Notes under the pieces: generated by a model | Database searches by the model: none | What the model was told of the DNA's origin: nothing | What the model saw: only the letters and a program-made list of their open reading frames with translations | Shown here: piece by piece, positions 1 through 8,559 of the stretch | Position numbering within the stretch: position 1 is the stretch's first letter | Layout of the letters: the number at the start of each line of letters is the position of its first letter | From: a virus | DNA: 24,405 nucleotides | IMG/VR virus record: IMGVR_UViG_3300030101_000986 | Coordinates: 1-24,405 of that record | Reading direction: 5' to 3' (one strand) | Program-made: the position numbers and the translations under genes

Positions 1-91
1 AATCTTTTTGGTTTGTTCCATCATTTACTAAATATAAAATTCCAAGTGTACTTTCATTTTGTGTACTAAATCTATACAATTCTAATTTCAT
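1..91 (-). CDS. DUF5675-like phage protein (N-terminal 30 residues, cut by window edge)
   Basis: An ATG at 91-89 overlaps the stop of the upstream tail completion gene in an ATGA junction, which supports a real, translationally coupled start. The visible protein begins MKLELYRFSTQNESTLGILY and runs open to the window edge. The opening pattern (MKLxLxR..., then STLGxLY) resembles the N-terminus of DUF5675 proteins, small phage proteins of unknown role. Only about 30 residues are visible, so the family call is tentative; the gene itself is well supported by the overlap. Confidence 0.55.
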   Translation of the reverse strand, partial: MKLELYRFSTQNESTLGILYLVNDGTNQKD

Positions 92-522
92 AATTCTTCA
101 ACAAGGTTTGAGAATGTTAAAATACTTCTGTAAATGGTTTGCGTTTCTGTATCTTCTGTAACGTAGGTTATGCCATCATTTTGTGCTGATATGCATTTAA
201 AATTATCTGAGCTTAAATTAAAAAAAGTATTTCTTGATATAAGCAATTGTGTGATTTGATTCATGGCTAGATTTGAATCTAATTGACCACCAGTATTGGT
301 ATCAAATGCAGTTACTACTTCGACTTGTGTCTGTATGTTATTTAAATAAGTATCTTTTATATTATCAAAAATTATATTACTAATTGATGATATAAGTATA
401 TATGGCTCAGTAGCAGAAGAAGGTACTACATTATATACTGGAACATTTGCACTATTTAAAGTAATGTTGCCATTTAAAGCTGTAAAAACTTCTTTACGTA
501 TTATATGACTTGCATCTTTCAT
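88..522 (-). CDS. DUF3168-like tail completion protein
   Basis: A 144-residue protein at the end of the head-tail joining gene series. The start MKDASHIIRKEVFTALNGN and the central 'PVYNVVPSSATEPYILIS' pattern fit the DUF3168 family (gp17/tail-terminator type), which caps the tail tube and joins it to the neck in siphoviruses. Its ATG overlaps the stop of the gp10-like gene by one base, and its own stop overlaps the next start. Position after connector, adaptor and gp10-like genes is the usual one. Family membership is inferred from pattern and synteny. Confidence 0.75.
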   Translation of the reverse strand: MKDASHIIRKEVFTALNGNITLNSANVPVYNVVPSSATEPYILISSISNIIFDNIKDTYLNNIQTQVEVVTAFDTNTGGQLDSNLAMNQITQLLISRNTFFNLSSDNFKCISAQNDGITYVTEDTETQTIYRSILTFSNLVEEL

Positions 523-896
523 TATATATTCTTTAATTTTTTTCGTATGCTTTTTATGAACTCAAAGGTAGCCATTTTTATTGCAGGTCTAAAAAATGGT
601 TTTCTTCCTGTTATACTTCCTCTACCTACTTTACCAAATTCAACAAAAACTGCATAATTTATTTTATAACCTACTACATAATTAAATGCTTTGCTCTCTA
701 AAAATAATGATTGCTTTAATTTACCTGTAATTACTGGCACAAAATCCGTAGAGATTTCAGAGATTCTAGAGACATATTTTTTTAATTCCATATCAAACCC
801 TCTAGATGGTTTAATAAACCTCTCTAATCGCCTCATTTTCTTGTTAAATCGCATTCTATCAGATGCTCGTAACTCTATACCTGATTTTCTTGCCAT
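522..896 (-). CDS. HK97 gp10-like neck/tail protein
   Basis: A basic 124-residue protein with the usual hallmarks of HK97 gp10-like proteins: a positively charged N-terminus, 'PVITGKLKQSL' in the middle, 'YAVFVEFG' and 'GRKPFFRPAI' towards the C-terminus. Members are structural proteins of the head-tail or tail-terminator region. It starts one base after the stop of the adaptor gene and overlaps the DUF3168-like gene by one base, so the genes are surely co-transcribed. No oddities in length. Confidence 0.85.
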   Translation of the reverse strand: MARKSGIELRASDRMRFNKKMRRLERFIKPSRGFDMELKKYVSRISEISTDFVPVITGKLKQSLFLESKAFNYVVGYKINYAVFVEFGKVGRGSITGRKPFFRPAIKMATFEFIKSIRKKLKNI

Positions 897-897
897 C

Positions 898-1227
898 TTA
901 TTGCTGTTTATCTGCTAATATCTTATATGAATATAAATCTTCTTCATACATTTCATTGATTCTGTATTTGTTTGTATCGTTTGTTAAAAACAAAACGTCA
1001 CCCCTTTGTATGTTTGTTGTTGCTGTATTTTTTCTTAATATTAATTCAATGCCAGTTTGTAATATTCTTTTACCGTCTCTGAATATCATTTGGCCATCTA
1101 AATATTTTCTATCTGCCCAAAATGTTCCAACTGTAGATTGTGACGATGTAAAACCACCATAACCATCAGCAGAGTTTGTGTTTCTCTTTACTGTTACTCT
1201 GTACCTTAAATCTCCTGCTTTTATCAT
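898..1227 (-). CDS. Head-tail adaptor (phage H-T join / SPP1 gp16-like)
   Basis: A 109-residue protein with the 'MIKAGDLRYRVTVKR' opening, 'DGYGGF...VGTFWADRK' and 'GDVLFLTNDTNKYRI' that mark the head-tail joining family. Such proteins form the ring below the connector that closes the DNA channel. The start overlaps the stop of the connector gene (ATGA), suggesting translational coupling. Recognition is by motif pattern and by position between the gp6-like connector and gp10-like protein. Confidence 0.85.
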   Translation of the reverse strand: MIKAGDLRYRVTVKRNTNSADGYGGFTSSQSTVGTFWADRKYLDGQMIFRDGKRILQTGIELILRKNTATTNIQRGDVLFLTNDTNKYRINEMYEEDLYSYKILADKQQ

Positions 1228-1787
1228 AACTCATTATAATATACGTATGGTGAAAGAATGCTTTTAATATTTGTTGGTATTTTATTAACAGTTTCGCCTT
1301 TTACAAAATCACTTCTATTATCATAGTAAGTTGTAGCTAATTGTTTTATTGCAAGCTTTAAATTATCATAAGATAAGCCTGTGGTTGTATAAACAATTTT
1401 AATATTCTTACTATGTGATGAGGTTACCTCAATGTATTTATCTTCCATACCAAAAGAATCAAAGTTTATATTAGATAAATTACCATTACTGTCTTGACTT
1501 TGTACGCTTGAAATTGCATTTATAGGAGCATAAGGCAAAACAATCTTAACTCTTCTTCTGTATAAATTACCATATTCACCTGATGGGTCTACATTACTTA
1601 TAAAAAGTGTCCTAGTTTTTGCAACAATATCTCTATTAATTATTGCTTCACATTTTTCTCTTGCTGCCTTAATCATCTCTGCTACAATAGTATCATCATC
1701 AGATGTCTCTATTCTAGCATAAGCCTTTAATTCAGAAGAGGCAACAATCTCACTTCCTGTTACAGAATCAACTTGAACACTAATCAT
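1224..1787 (-). CDS. Head-tail connector (HK97 gp6-like)
   Basis: A 187-residue protein. Its first 60 residues ('SELKAYARIETSDDDTIV', then an alpha-helical stretch with 'AAREKCEAIINRDI') match the gp6-like connector pattern, in which an N-terminal helical bundle sits on the portal. The rest carries the beta-rich 'RVKIVLPYAPINAISSV' segment typical of the larger members. It starts by a TAATG junction with the small gene before it. Part of the neck module below the portal. Confidence 0.85.
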   Translation of the reverse strand: MISVQVDSVTGSEIVASSELKAYARIETSDDDTIVAEMIKAAREKCEAIINRDIVAKTRTLFISNVDPSGEYGNLYRRRVKIVLPYAPINAISSVQSQDSNGNLSNINFDSFGMEDKYIEVTSSHSKNIKIVYTTTGLSYDNLKLAIKQLATTYYDNRSDFVKGETVNKIPTNIKSILSPYVYYNEL

Positions 1788-1975
1788 TATTTACTTTCTT
1801 TTTTAGATTTGAATTCTTTTGTTTCTTTAGTTGCTTTCTCTTCTTTACTATCAATACTTTCACCCCATCCTTTAGCAACCCATTTAGAAACATTAACTTT
1901 AGGTATATCTATAATATCACCTTTTTTATAATCTACACCCTCTCTTGTTATATCTGTTTTACATTTAATTTTCAT
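1787..1975 (-). CDS. Small head-module protein of unknown function (SH3-like pattern)
   Basis: A 62-residue protein starting at ATG 1975. A longer frame opens with a TTG at 1999, but that TTG lies inside a perfect -7 promoter box, so the internal ATG (MKIKCKTDITREGVDYKKGD) is preferred. The 'GVDYKKGDIIDIP...WVAKGWGE' core is like small phage proteins often found between capsid and connector genes, with a short beta-barrel-like pattern. A lysine/glutamate-rich tail follows. It is the first gene after the capsid terminator and likely opens the neck operon. Function unknown. Confidence 0.65.
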   Translation of the reverse strand: MKIKCKTDITREGVDYKKGDIIDIPKVNVSKWVAKGWGESIDSKEEKATKETKEFKSKKESK

Positions 1976-1996
1976 AATATTAATTTTTGATTTAAA

Positions 1997-2004
1997 CAAA
2001 GATA
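1997..2004 (-). promoter_or_regulatory. Promoter -7 box TATCTTTG for the neck operon
   Basis: On the minus strand this reads TATCTTTG, a perfect match to the Bacteroidota -7 consensus TAnnTTTG. It lies directly after the capsid terminator and about 22 bases before the ATG at 1975. A clear -33 element was not found. It would restart transcription for the neck and tail-completion genes. Confidence 0.55.
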
Positions 2005-2039
2005 AAAAAAAAGAGCAACTAATTTGTTGCCCTTTTTTT
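2004..2039 (-). terminator. Bidirectional rho-independent terminator after the capsid gene
   Basis: A seven-base-pair stem (GAGCAAC at 2013-2019 with GTTGCCC at 2026-2032, one G-T pair) has a six-base loop. On the minus strand it is followed by nine U, on the plus strand by seven U. It sits 21 bases beyond the capsid stop codon and so ends the minus-strand capsid transcript. Confidence 0.8.
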
Positions 2040-2059
2040 AATTAATCAATTAAACTACC

Positions 2060-3277
2060 TTACGAAGTCTCTAATGCTGTTTTAGCAGCAGAGAAAGTAC
2101 CTTTTACGATAGCTTTCGGTAAGTAAATTGAGTGTGCAATTCTTGCAATACCTCTTACAGATACAAGATACTTAGAGAAGTTGTCTGAATCCTCGTAACC
2201 GAAGTCAACTCTAACTCCTTCTCTTTGCCATACTTGTGACGCTTGAGAAAAATCTGCAACAGCAAAACTACCTGCTCCCATTTTATTGTTCATATAAACT
2301 GCTACACCGTTGATTCTAAAGAAACCATCTGCAGATACTAGTGAATTACCTCTAAGGTATTCATTTGTAGTATCTTTCAATAATGCAATCTTATGGAAAT
2401 CAGTTGGGTTAAGTACAATACCATTTGCAGCGTAGTTAGATAATGCTAACTGATTCATTGCAACATATAGAACGTCAAGTTCTTGTGCTGATTCAATAGC
2501 ATTAGCAAATCCACCTGCAGCAAAAGCAGTACCACCATTTAATATACCTAATAAATTAGGAGAACTGCCTGAACCACCAATTAATTGGTCATCAATTACA
2601 GTATTAATTTTAGCAGGAACTCTTTGTGACAAGTACGAAGAAAGTGCAGGAGTATCATCGAGCATTTCTTGTGATATTGTCATAACTGCTGTAGTCTTTT
2701 GAACTACTGCATCTTCCGCTGTTAACTGGAACTCACTATCAGTTGGTGCTGAACCTTCTGCAACATTAGCAGTATTATCAGTATAAGCTGATTCTTTTAC
2801 GTATCTAATTACGTTTGAATCAGTTGAACCAACAGGAATGATTCCCATCATATTAGTTACATTGCTTGGGTCTCTTTTGATTCCCTCGACTCTAGTAACA
2901 CCTGATGCATCTCTAGCAGAGTTTGCACCTGCAAAATCAGATGATATTAAAACATCTGCTTTTAATTCTAAAGAAGCGTTCGACCTTGAACCTTCTTTCA
3001 TTGCTTTAAATGATTCGCTTTTATTAAGCTCTTCACCAAAGATTTCAGACTTAGTTTTGTAAACATTAGAGAAGTTGTCTTTTTTGTTTTCAACTTCCAT
3101 CTTGTCTAATCTCTCAACTATTTCTGAGTGCTTAGTAACAAGGTTATTCACCTCGCCTTTTATAACAGTATCAACTTCATTGTTGACATTATCTTGAATC
3201 GCCTTTGAACTTTTCTCCAGTTTTTCATCAATAACGTTACAAATATCGTCTAACTGCTTTTTTATATTCTCATCCAT
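2060..3277 (-). CDS. Major capsid protein, HK97 family
   Basis: A 405-residue capsid subunit. Residues 1 to about 75 form a charged, coiled-coil-like delta (scaffolding) domain that is normally cut off by the prohead protease. The mature HK97 fold follows, with a likely cleavage area near residue 95-105 (GSRSNASLELKADVLIS). Recognisable features include 'RVEGIKRDPSNVTNMMGI', the 'TTAVMTISQEMLDD' segment and the C-terminal 'VDFGYEDSDNFSKYLVSVRG' stretch. It starts by TAATG coupling to the protease gene and is followed by a strong terminator, as expected for a highly expressed gene. Confidence 0.92.
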   Translation of the reverse strand: MDENIKKQLDDICNVIDEKLEKSSKAIQDNVNNEVDTVIKGEVNNLVTKHSEIVERLDKMEVENKKDNFSNVYKTKSEIFGEELNKSESFKAMKEGSRSNASLELKADVLISSDFAGANSARDASGVTRVEGIKRDPSNVTNMMGIIPVGSTDSNVIRYVKESAYTDNTANVAEGSAPTDSEFQLTAEDAVVQKTTAVMTISQEMLDDTPALSSYLSQRVPAKINTVIDDQLIGGSGSSPNLLGILNGGTAFAAGGFANAIESAQELDVLYVAMNQLALSNYAANGIVLNPTDFHKIALLKDTTNEYLRGNSLVSADGFFRINGVAVYMNNKMGAGSFAVADFSQASQVWQREGVRVDFGYEDSDNFSKYLVSVRGIARIAHSIYLPKAIVKGTFSAAKTALETS

Positions 3278-3987
3278 TATTTTGAATTTAAATTGTTAAA
3301 CATATAATTAATTATTGAATCTGAAGTTGTATTATCTTCTTTGGCTTCTAAGTGTGTGTTATCACGAGTTAGTTCCTCATCTGATTGGTGTGTATTATCA
3401 CGAGCAATCAAAGACTTTAAAACTTCCAATTCATATTCGATTAAATAACCTAAGTCATCAGAAACACTACCTTTTCTAATTACTTTAATTAAATTATCAA
3501 ATCTCTTGCTAAGGTAGTCAGTATCATTATAGTGTCCTTTTACCTCTAATATTTTTGCTTCATCATTTGCTGCAATAGTTACAGCAGATATTTCATATAA
3601 CTTTACCTCTTTAATCATTCTTACACCATCCTCGCCATAATCTTTTTTTACTGGCATTATTCCTACACTATTTTCATCTATAACACCATATTTCATAAGT
3701 TCTAAAACCTCATTTCCAAAAGTAGTTTTAGGAACTTCTGCTACAAACACCAAACCCTTTTCATCTTCATACAATTCTTTCATCTTTCCGATAGGCTTTG
3801 TGATGTCGTGTTGATATAAATACTTTACACGAGAACCATTATTTTTAATTGTTCTCTTGTATGCACCCTTTTCTATTATATCGTTATCTGAATCTTTATT
3901 ACCAAATACAGAACCATAACCTTTTACGATTCCTAGATTTTCATCTATGTCACTTATCTGACCTTGTTTATATATTACATTGCTCAT
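3277..3987 (-). CDS. HK97-family prohead serine protease
   Basis: A 236-residue maturation protease. Visible family marks are 'GYGSVFGNKDSDNDIIEKGA' near residues 23-42, the catalytic histidine in 'YLYQHD' (H60), the serine in 'ENSVGI' (S107) and the 'LYEISAVTIAAND' strand (about 131-142). It digests the capsid delta domain inside the prohead. The C-terminal quarter after about residue 150 is charged and probably a disposable tail. A -7 box lies upstream at 4012-4005, and the stop is coupled to the capsid start by TAATG. Confidence 0.92.
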   Translation of the reverse strand: MSNVIYKQGQISDIDENLGIVKGYGSVFGNKDSDNDIIEKGAYKRTIKNNGSRVKYLYQHDITKPIGKMKELYEDEKGLVFVAEVPKTTFGNEVLELMKYGVIDENSVGIMPVKKDYGEDGVRMIKEVKLYEISAVTIAANDEAKILEVKGHYNDTDYLSKRFDNLIKVIRKGSVSDDLGYLIEYELEVLKSLIARDNTHQSDEELTRDNTHLEAKEDNTTSDSIINYMFNNLNSK

Positions 3988-4004
3988 AATCTAAATTTTA
4001 TTTT

Positions 4005-4012
4005 CAAAATTA
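4005..4012 (-). promoter_or_regulatory. Promoter -7 box TAATTTTG for protease and capsid genes
   Basis: On the minus strand this reads TAATTTTG, matching TAnnTTTG. It lies in the 48-base gap between the Mu F-like gene and the protease gene, about 18 bases before the ATG at 3987. It would give the protease-capsid pair its own transcript, ended by the terminator at 2004-2039. Confidence 0.55.
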
Positions 4013-4035
4013 GTGTAATTTTTTAATAAATGTTT

Positions 4036-5052
4036 TTAATCAGTTTTGATAACAGGTAACGATATACATTTACAATTTATAATCTCTTTTGCTAAAGCAC
4101 CCATTGATGTATCACCGGGAAACATTAAGTATGAAGAACCCACAAGAAATGGTTTACTTTCTTCAATTGGTTTTCTAGAATAAATAGATGTAGCAGTTGC
4201 ATGAGTGTCTCTAATATTTGCACCGCCTGCTATCCATTTTTTAAATAAATTATCTTTTCCATATACATCTTGTGCTGATAAAGATATTGCATTATTAGCT
4301 GCAGCAGTTGTTTCTGTTTGTACAACTCTACGAGCCATCCACCTTGATTTAAATTTTAATCTTTTAGTTATCTCTTTTACTCTAGGCTCTAATCCTAATG
4401 ACATAAACTTTTCATCTGCTGTTAATTCTCTAATAACCTTTTTTAATGTGTCTCTAGCAACACCACTTACGGAAGTAACCTCAGAGGCTAATGCAAGATA
4501 ATTAGTTCTTTGTGTTGCATATCTATCCATACCATTTAATACAGTAGATTCTAAATTTTGCATTTCTCTTCTTGTTAGCTTTTGACCTCTTTCTATTTTA
4601 TCAAGTAATATATCTAACTCAACTCTTGATAGTTTCTCTACAAACAATTTAAAGTTTTTTCTATACCATAAATAAAATCTTAAACCAGTTTGACGATACA
4701 TCTGTTTATACATCTCTTTCATTTCTATTTCTTTAAAAAGAGTATTATAATTTGAGTTTGTGGCTGTATCTTCTAATCGATACATATCCATAGCCTTATT
4801 ATAATTACTCATATAGTATTTATATACTAATGGATAATTTTTCTTTTGTGCAATCTTAACTTGTTTGCCAAATTGATTGGCAATCTTCTGTTCATTGTTT
4901 TTTGTTTCAATCTTCTTTTGAGTAAGAAGATTACTACATACAGCATATCTTTGACTTCTGTTTGGGTATTCAGATAGCATAGTTTCATCTATAACACATC
5001 TGCTAATAAATTGATTATCAGATTCTTCTGCTCTTGGTTTTGGGAGAGGCAT
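4036..5052 (-). CDS. Mu F-like minor head / head morphogenesis protein
   Basis: A 338-residue protein with two recognisable parts. Residues 1-45 (PKPRAEESDNQFISRCVIDE ... SQRYAVCSNLL) form a small module also seen at the ends of other phage head proteins. The C-terminal ~100 residues carry the Mu F/SPP1 gp7 pattern: 'RRVVQTETTAAANNAIS', 'KKWIAGGANIRDTHA' and the cysteine/histidine end 'INCKCISLPV'. The middle is helical and lysine/tyrosine-rich. Members bind the portal and aid head assembly or DNA ejection. The start is coupled to the portal stop by TAATG. Confidence 0.85.
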   Translation of the reverse strand: MPLPKPRAEESDNQFISRCVIDETMLSEYPNRSQRYAVCSNLLTQKKIETKNNEQKIANQFGKQVKIAQKKNYPLVYKYYMSNYNKAMDMYRLEDTATNSNYNTLFKEIEMKEMYKQMYRQTGLRFYLWYRKNFKLFVEKLSRVELDILLDKIERGQKLTRREMQNLESTVLNGMDRYATQRTNYLALASEVTSVSGVARDTLKKVIRELTADEKFMSLGLEPRVKEITKRLKFKSRWMARRVVQTETTAAANNAISLSAQDVYGKDNLFKKWIAGGANIRDTHATATSIYSRKPIEESKPFLVGSSYLMFPGDTSMGALAKEIINCKCISLPVIKTD

Positions 5053-7340
5053 TATTCTTCACTTTTATCAATGATGCGTTTACACCATTTCCACATTGCA
5101 TCATCTTCTACTTTTGATGTTTTAATATCTCCACCCCATAAAGCAAATGAAACATCACCACATATTGGCTTACCTTTTTCATCTAGGTATTCGCCAGTTA
5201 CATATTCATGTGCTCTTGATAAATATGAAAATGTCTTTTTAACTATAGATAGTGATAGAGGTTCGCCTGCTATTAAATCTGTTGCCCTTCCTTTACCTAC
5301 TAAGGTTGCACAAGGGTTATTAAATTCTTCATTTATTGACTTACCTCTCTCTGCATTTTTTCTTACTGATTTTGGGTAATCATCATAAAATTCTTGTTTT
5401 CTCTCCTCATCATCTTCATAATATTTATCTACAGCCTCATTATACTCTTCATGTGTTTCAAAAGGCATATATACATCTTCACCATCCCAAGAATGTGAAT
5501 GTGAACCACTACCACCAAGTTCTTCTGCTCTTGCCTCTGCTTCTTCTTGTGTTGTAAATACATCGGTCATACCCGGTACCAATTTTTTATAATCTAAATT
5601 TTTTTTTGTTGACATTGGATGGCCTTCAGGTAGTAAGTCTTGGTCATGTCTACCACTTCTAAATCTTCCATTTCTAAGAGCATATAAGAATGAGTTAACT
5701 CTTGCCATTGCCCATTGCTCAGGTGAACTAACAGTTGGCCTTACTGATTGAGGATTAGTTCTATATGCACCAATACCTCTTTTATATACTGCATATAATG
5801 TTCTTACGTTAGTTTTTTTAGTTTTAGCATCTCCTACCTTTTCATTATGTTCCTCTACTTTTTTTTCTAATGCTTTTCTAAGTTTAGCAGTCATCTCTTG
5901 TTTTTGCTCTTCTTCTTCTTCAATTACCTCTTCAATAACCTCTTCTTCAATTACTTCTTCTTCTTCCTCAACCTCAGGAAAAGCAGTATCATTTGATATA
6001 CCCATATCTAAATCACTTATAGGTATTAAGTTAGAAGGCACTAAATACTCATCCATTACTGGGTTATCTTCATCTACACCATAGCCTTGTGCTTGTCTTT
6101 TTTCATTAGCAGTTAACCAAAAAGATTTAGAAAGAGTATCTACTAACTTTTCTTGCTCAGGCATTAACTCAGGTACAGCACTATAATCAAAGTCAAAATA
6201 TAAATCTTCACCAAACATTGGGACTAACCATCTGTTAATCTCATCCCTTACTTTATTTAATTCAGGTATAACTGCATTTGTAAATAACACCTTTCTTGCT
6301 GTTCTGTAATTATCATATGTAGTAGATTCAGTATTGTTTAATAATTGTACTGGTACTCCGTATATATTACATAAGTCTTTTACAGTTGCATTATAGGATT
6401 CTAATAATTGTAAATCAGATGTAGATAAACCGAAGTTTGTCCACGAAAACTTCTTACCAGTAATCATAACATCATTTGCAGATTTAGCACCTTGAAAGTT
6501 TCTTCTAAAAGCATCTTTCATTTGTTGTGCTTGCGTTGGTGTCAGTTGGTCATCATCAGGTGTAAGCATTCCTCTAGCTGATTGATTATGTAAAAATTTT
6601 AAATTTGTTTCTACTGCTTCATTGCTTGTAGTTAATACTCTCATGCCTGCTTGTATAGGTGACTGCCCATATAAATGTGAGCCATTACTAGAATAATCAG
6701 GATTAAAGTCTGCTATATGTAAGACCTCTTCCGCAGATAAATCATATTTATTATCTTGATACATCATAGTGTACTTAGATACTGGTTTAAATATACCATC
6801 TGACTTAATTTCTATAAGATGAGCAGGAAGATTGTATAGTTGATAATATATATTTTTGTTTTCTCCATTATCAGGTGATATGCCATATATATATCTATTA
6901 CCTGTTAATTTGCCAAAGCCAATCATCTCCTCTAAAAATACAGACCAAGATTGTGCAGGATTAGGTCTATCTAATAACTTACCTAATGCTGTATGCTCTA
7001 CTTCTTCTAATGTATGTTTTCTTAACAACTTTGCTTTTAAAACAGAATCCTCATTTAATGTGTTTGATGTTAATGCTTTGTATTCTTTCATAGCACCCTC
7101 ATCAACTTTTCTATAAATAGAATAAGGAACAGTAACAGCTGACTTAGAAATTAATTGTATTAAAGAGTATATTGTAGGGTTGTATGCATAACCCTTTTCT
7201 ATGTAATCATCATTATATTCATTATTTGAAATAGTATTATTACCTAAGAAGTTATATATGAATCTGTTATACGATTCATTTGTTTGTTGAGAATTAAATG
7301 CTTTTAATCCACTTCTTAATCTTTGGAGAAAACTTGCCAT
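5052..7340 (-). CDS. Portal protein, HK97 family, with long C-terminal extension
   Basis: A 762-residue protein. Residues 1 to about 445 are an HK97/SPP1-type portal ('YNPTIYSLIQLISKSAVTVP', 'LHNQSARGMLTPD', 'IYGVPVQLLNNTE', 'LTANEKRQAQGYG'). A very acidic linker follows at about 456-478. Residues from about 510 hold 'LYAVYKRGIGAYR...RPTVSSPEQWAMARVNSFL...DLLPEGHP'. A last part at about 660-755 has 'GRATDLIAGEPLSLSIVKK' and 'FALWGGD'. The last two modules are known in other phage head proteins, but their role is unclear. Typical portals are about 400-500 residues, so this one is clearly extended. A -7 box lies just upstream. Confidence 0.88.
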   Translation of the reverse strand: MASFLQRLRSGLKAFNSQQTNESYNRFIYNFLGNNTISNNEYNDDYIEKGYAYNPTIYSLIQLISKSAVTVPYSIYRKVDEGAMKEYKALTSNTLNEDSVLKAKLLRKHTLEEVEHTALGKLLDRPNPAQSWSVFLEEMIGFGKLTGNRYIYGISPDNGENKNIYYQLYNLPAHLIEIKSDGIFKPVSKYTMMYQDNKYDLSAEEVLHIADFNPDYSSNGSHLYGQSPIQAGMRVLTTSNEAVETNLKFLHNQSARGMLTPDDDQLTPTQAQQMKDAFRRNFQGAKSANDVMITGKKFSWTNFGLSTSDLQLLESYNATVKDLCNIYGVPVQLLNNTESTTYDNYRTARKVLFTNAVIPELNKVRDEINRWLVPMFGEDLYFDFDYSAVPELMPEQEKLVDTLSKSFWLTANEKRQAQGYGVDEDNPVMDEYLVPSNLIPISDLDMGISNDTAFPEVEEEEEVIEEEVIEEVIEEEEEQKQEMTAKLRKALEKKVEEHNEKVGDAKTKKTNVRTLYAVYKRGIGAYRTNPQSVRPTVSSPEQWAMARVNSFLYALRNGRFRSGRHDQDLLPEGHPMSTKKNLDYKKLVPGMTDVFTTQEEAEARAEELGGSGSHSHSWDGEDVYMPFETHEEYNEAVDKYYEDDEERKQEFYDDYPKSVRKNAERGKSINEEFNNPCATLVGKGRATDLIAGEPLSLSIVKKTFSYLSRAHEYVTGEYLDEKGKPICGDVSFALWGGDIKTSKVEDDAMWKWCKRIIDKSEE

Positions 7341-7356
7341 ATATAGAATTTATTTT

Positions 7357-7364
7357 CAAAAATA
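7357..7364 (-). promoter_or_regulatory. Promoter -7 box TATTTTTG for portal operon
   Basis: The minus strand reads TATTTTTG, matching TAnnTTTG, in the 34-base gap between the large terminase stop and the portal ATG at 7340. Predicted transcription start is about 13 bases before the start codon. Confidence 0.5.
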
Positions 7365-7374
7365 CTAAATTTAT

Positions 7375-8559
7375 TTAAACTATGATAAAATCTCTTGACC
7401 TAGCTAAGCCAGTTGTTACACCATAACGAAAGGCATCCATTAAATGGTCTTGACCGTTTTGCTTAATCTTATTAATTCTTTGTCCGTCTTTATTAGATTC
7501 CCATACATAATATTGATACTCATTAAATAAATTTTTGCTTTCCTTTGAAGCAAAAACAGTATATTCCTTAATTGTTTGTATGCCATTTAAAACACTATCT
7601 TTTCCTTTCTGTGAAGGTTTTACATAAAGGCCTAATCTTTTCAATTCTTCAATACTCTTTGGCTCTGCACTATCGCATATAAATATCTCTTCTTCTAATT
7701 TTAGATTTTTTATCTCTTGATAAATATCTTGATTAGTTAATCCTTTTTTATATAATAATTCATGAATATATAATCTATCATTTTTCCTTCTTATCTCTAC
7801 TATAGTTGTAGGGTCATTTGAAAATCCAAAATCCATTGCATAAGCAATTTCACAATGCTCTTTATCTAAAAAATCTTTATAATCTATCCATTGCCAATTA
7901 TCAAATATTGCACCAGTTTTAAAGTTTGCCCTTAATCCTAAACCAAATACCCTCCATCTATCTGAGTCTGTTTCTTTCATTCTAAGTATTTCTTTTTTAA
8001 TTTCTTCATCTAAGAACGCATTATCCTCAAAGGTTGTAATAAATAACTCCGCATCTGAACGGTTACTAATATCATAAAGCCAATGAATAACATCTGACGG
8101 ATTAAAGTCACATAATATTCTTTCACTTGTTCTAAGTGCTAACTGTTCAAAGTCTGATAAATAAAATTCATTTGCTTCATTAAGCCAACATATATCTCGT
8201 TTTCTACCTCTCACTTTCATCTCATTATCAAGAGATATAAATTCCACTAAATGCTCTTTGTATTTAAATGTTAATTCTGCTTTATTGATTTCTGCAAAAT
8301 TATATATACCTACCTTTTGTGCTATCTCTATAAAGTCTCTATATACAGAGCCTTTAAGAGCAGGTAAGGTTTTTCTTGCTATAGTTATTACAAGTTTATC
8401 TTTTCTTGTAGTTAATAAGTAAATTATATATTGACAAAGTGCATATGTCTTTCCACTTCTACTTGACCCTTGATGTATTACTATTCTTTTATCTGTATTT
8501 ATAGTTTGATAAAATTGTACATTACATTCTATTGTTTCTTTTTTCCTGCCGGTTTCCAT
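7375..8559 (-). CDS. terL: Large terminase subunit (PBSX-type, terminase_3)
   Basis: A 394-residue DNA-packaging motor. The ATPase domain shows Walker A 'GSSRSGKT' (31-38) and Walker B 'DICWLNEAN' (122-130). The C-terminal RNase H-like nuclease has acidic residues in 'AMDFGFSNDPT' (D243), 'CDSAEPKS' (D296) and 'DHLMDAFRYG' (D375). These are the signs of a complete, active enzyme that translocates DNA through the portal and cuts the concatemer. The ATG lies inside the end of the small terminase gene (31-base overlap). Confidence 0.95.
   Translation of the reverse strand: METGRKKETIECNVQFYQTINTDKRIVIHQGSSRSGKTYALCQYIIYLLTTRKDKLVITIARKTLPALKGSVYRDFIEIAQKVGIYNFAEINKAELTFKYKEHLVEFISLDNEMKVRGRKRDICWLNEANEFYLSDFEQLALRTSERILCDFNPSDVIHWLYDISNRSDAELFITTFEDNAFLDEEIKKEILRMKETDSDRWRVFGLGLRANFKTGAIFDNWQWIDYKDFLDKEHCEIAYAMDFGFSNDPTTIVEIRRKNDRLYIHELLYKKGLTNQDIYQEIKNLKLEEEIFICDSAEPKSIEELKRLGLYVKPSQKGKDSVLNGIQTIKEYTVFASKESKNLFNEYQYYVWESNKDGQRINKIKQNGQDHLMDAFRYGVTTGLARSRDFIIV

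Noticed and set aside
1976-1999. TTG start at 1999 for the small head-module gene
   Set aside because: The TTG is part of the -7 promoter box; ATG 1975 follows at a sensible distance. The same reasoning rejects the TTG at 23859.
5011-5557. Plus-strand open frames opposite the Mu F-like and portal genes
   Set aside because: Low-complexity His/Leu-rich translations with no motif, mirror images of the acidic portal extension.
5908-5972. GAA/TTC-like simple repeat, possibly a phase-variable tract
   Set aside because: It is an imperfect Glu/Val/Ile coding stretch with no uniform unit long enough for slipped-strand switching; it is better read as an acidic linker.
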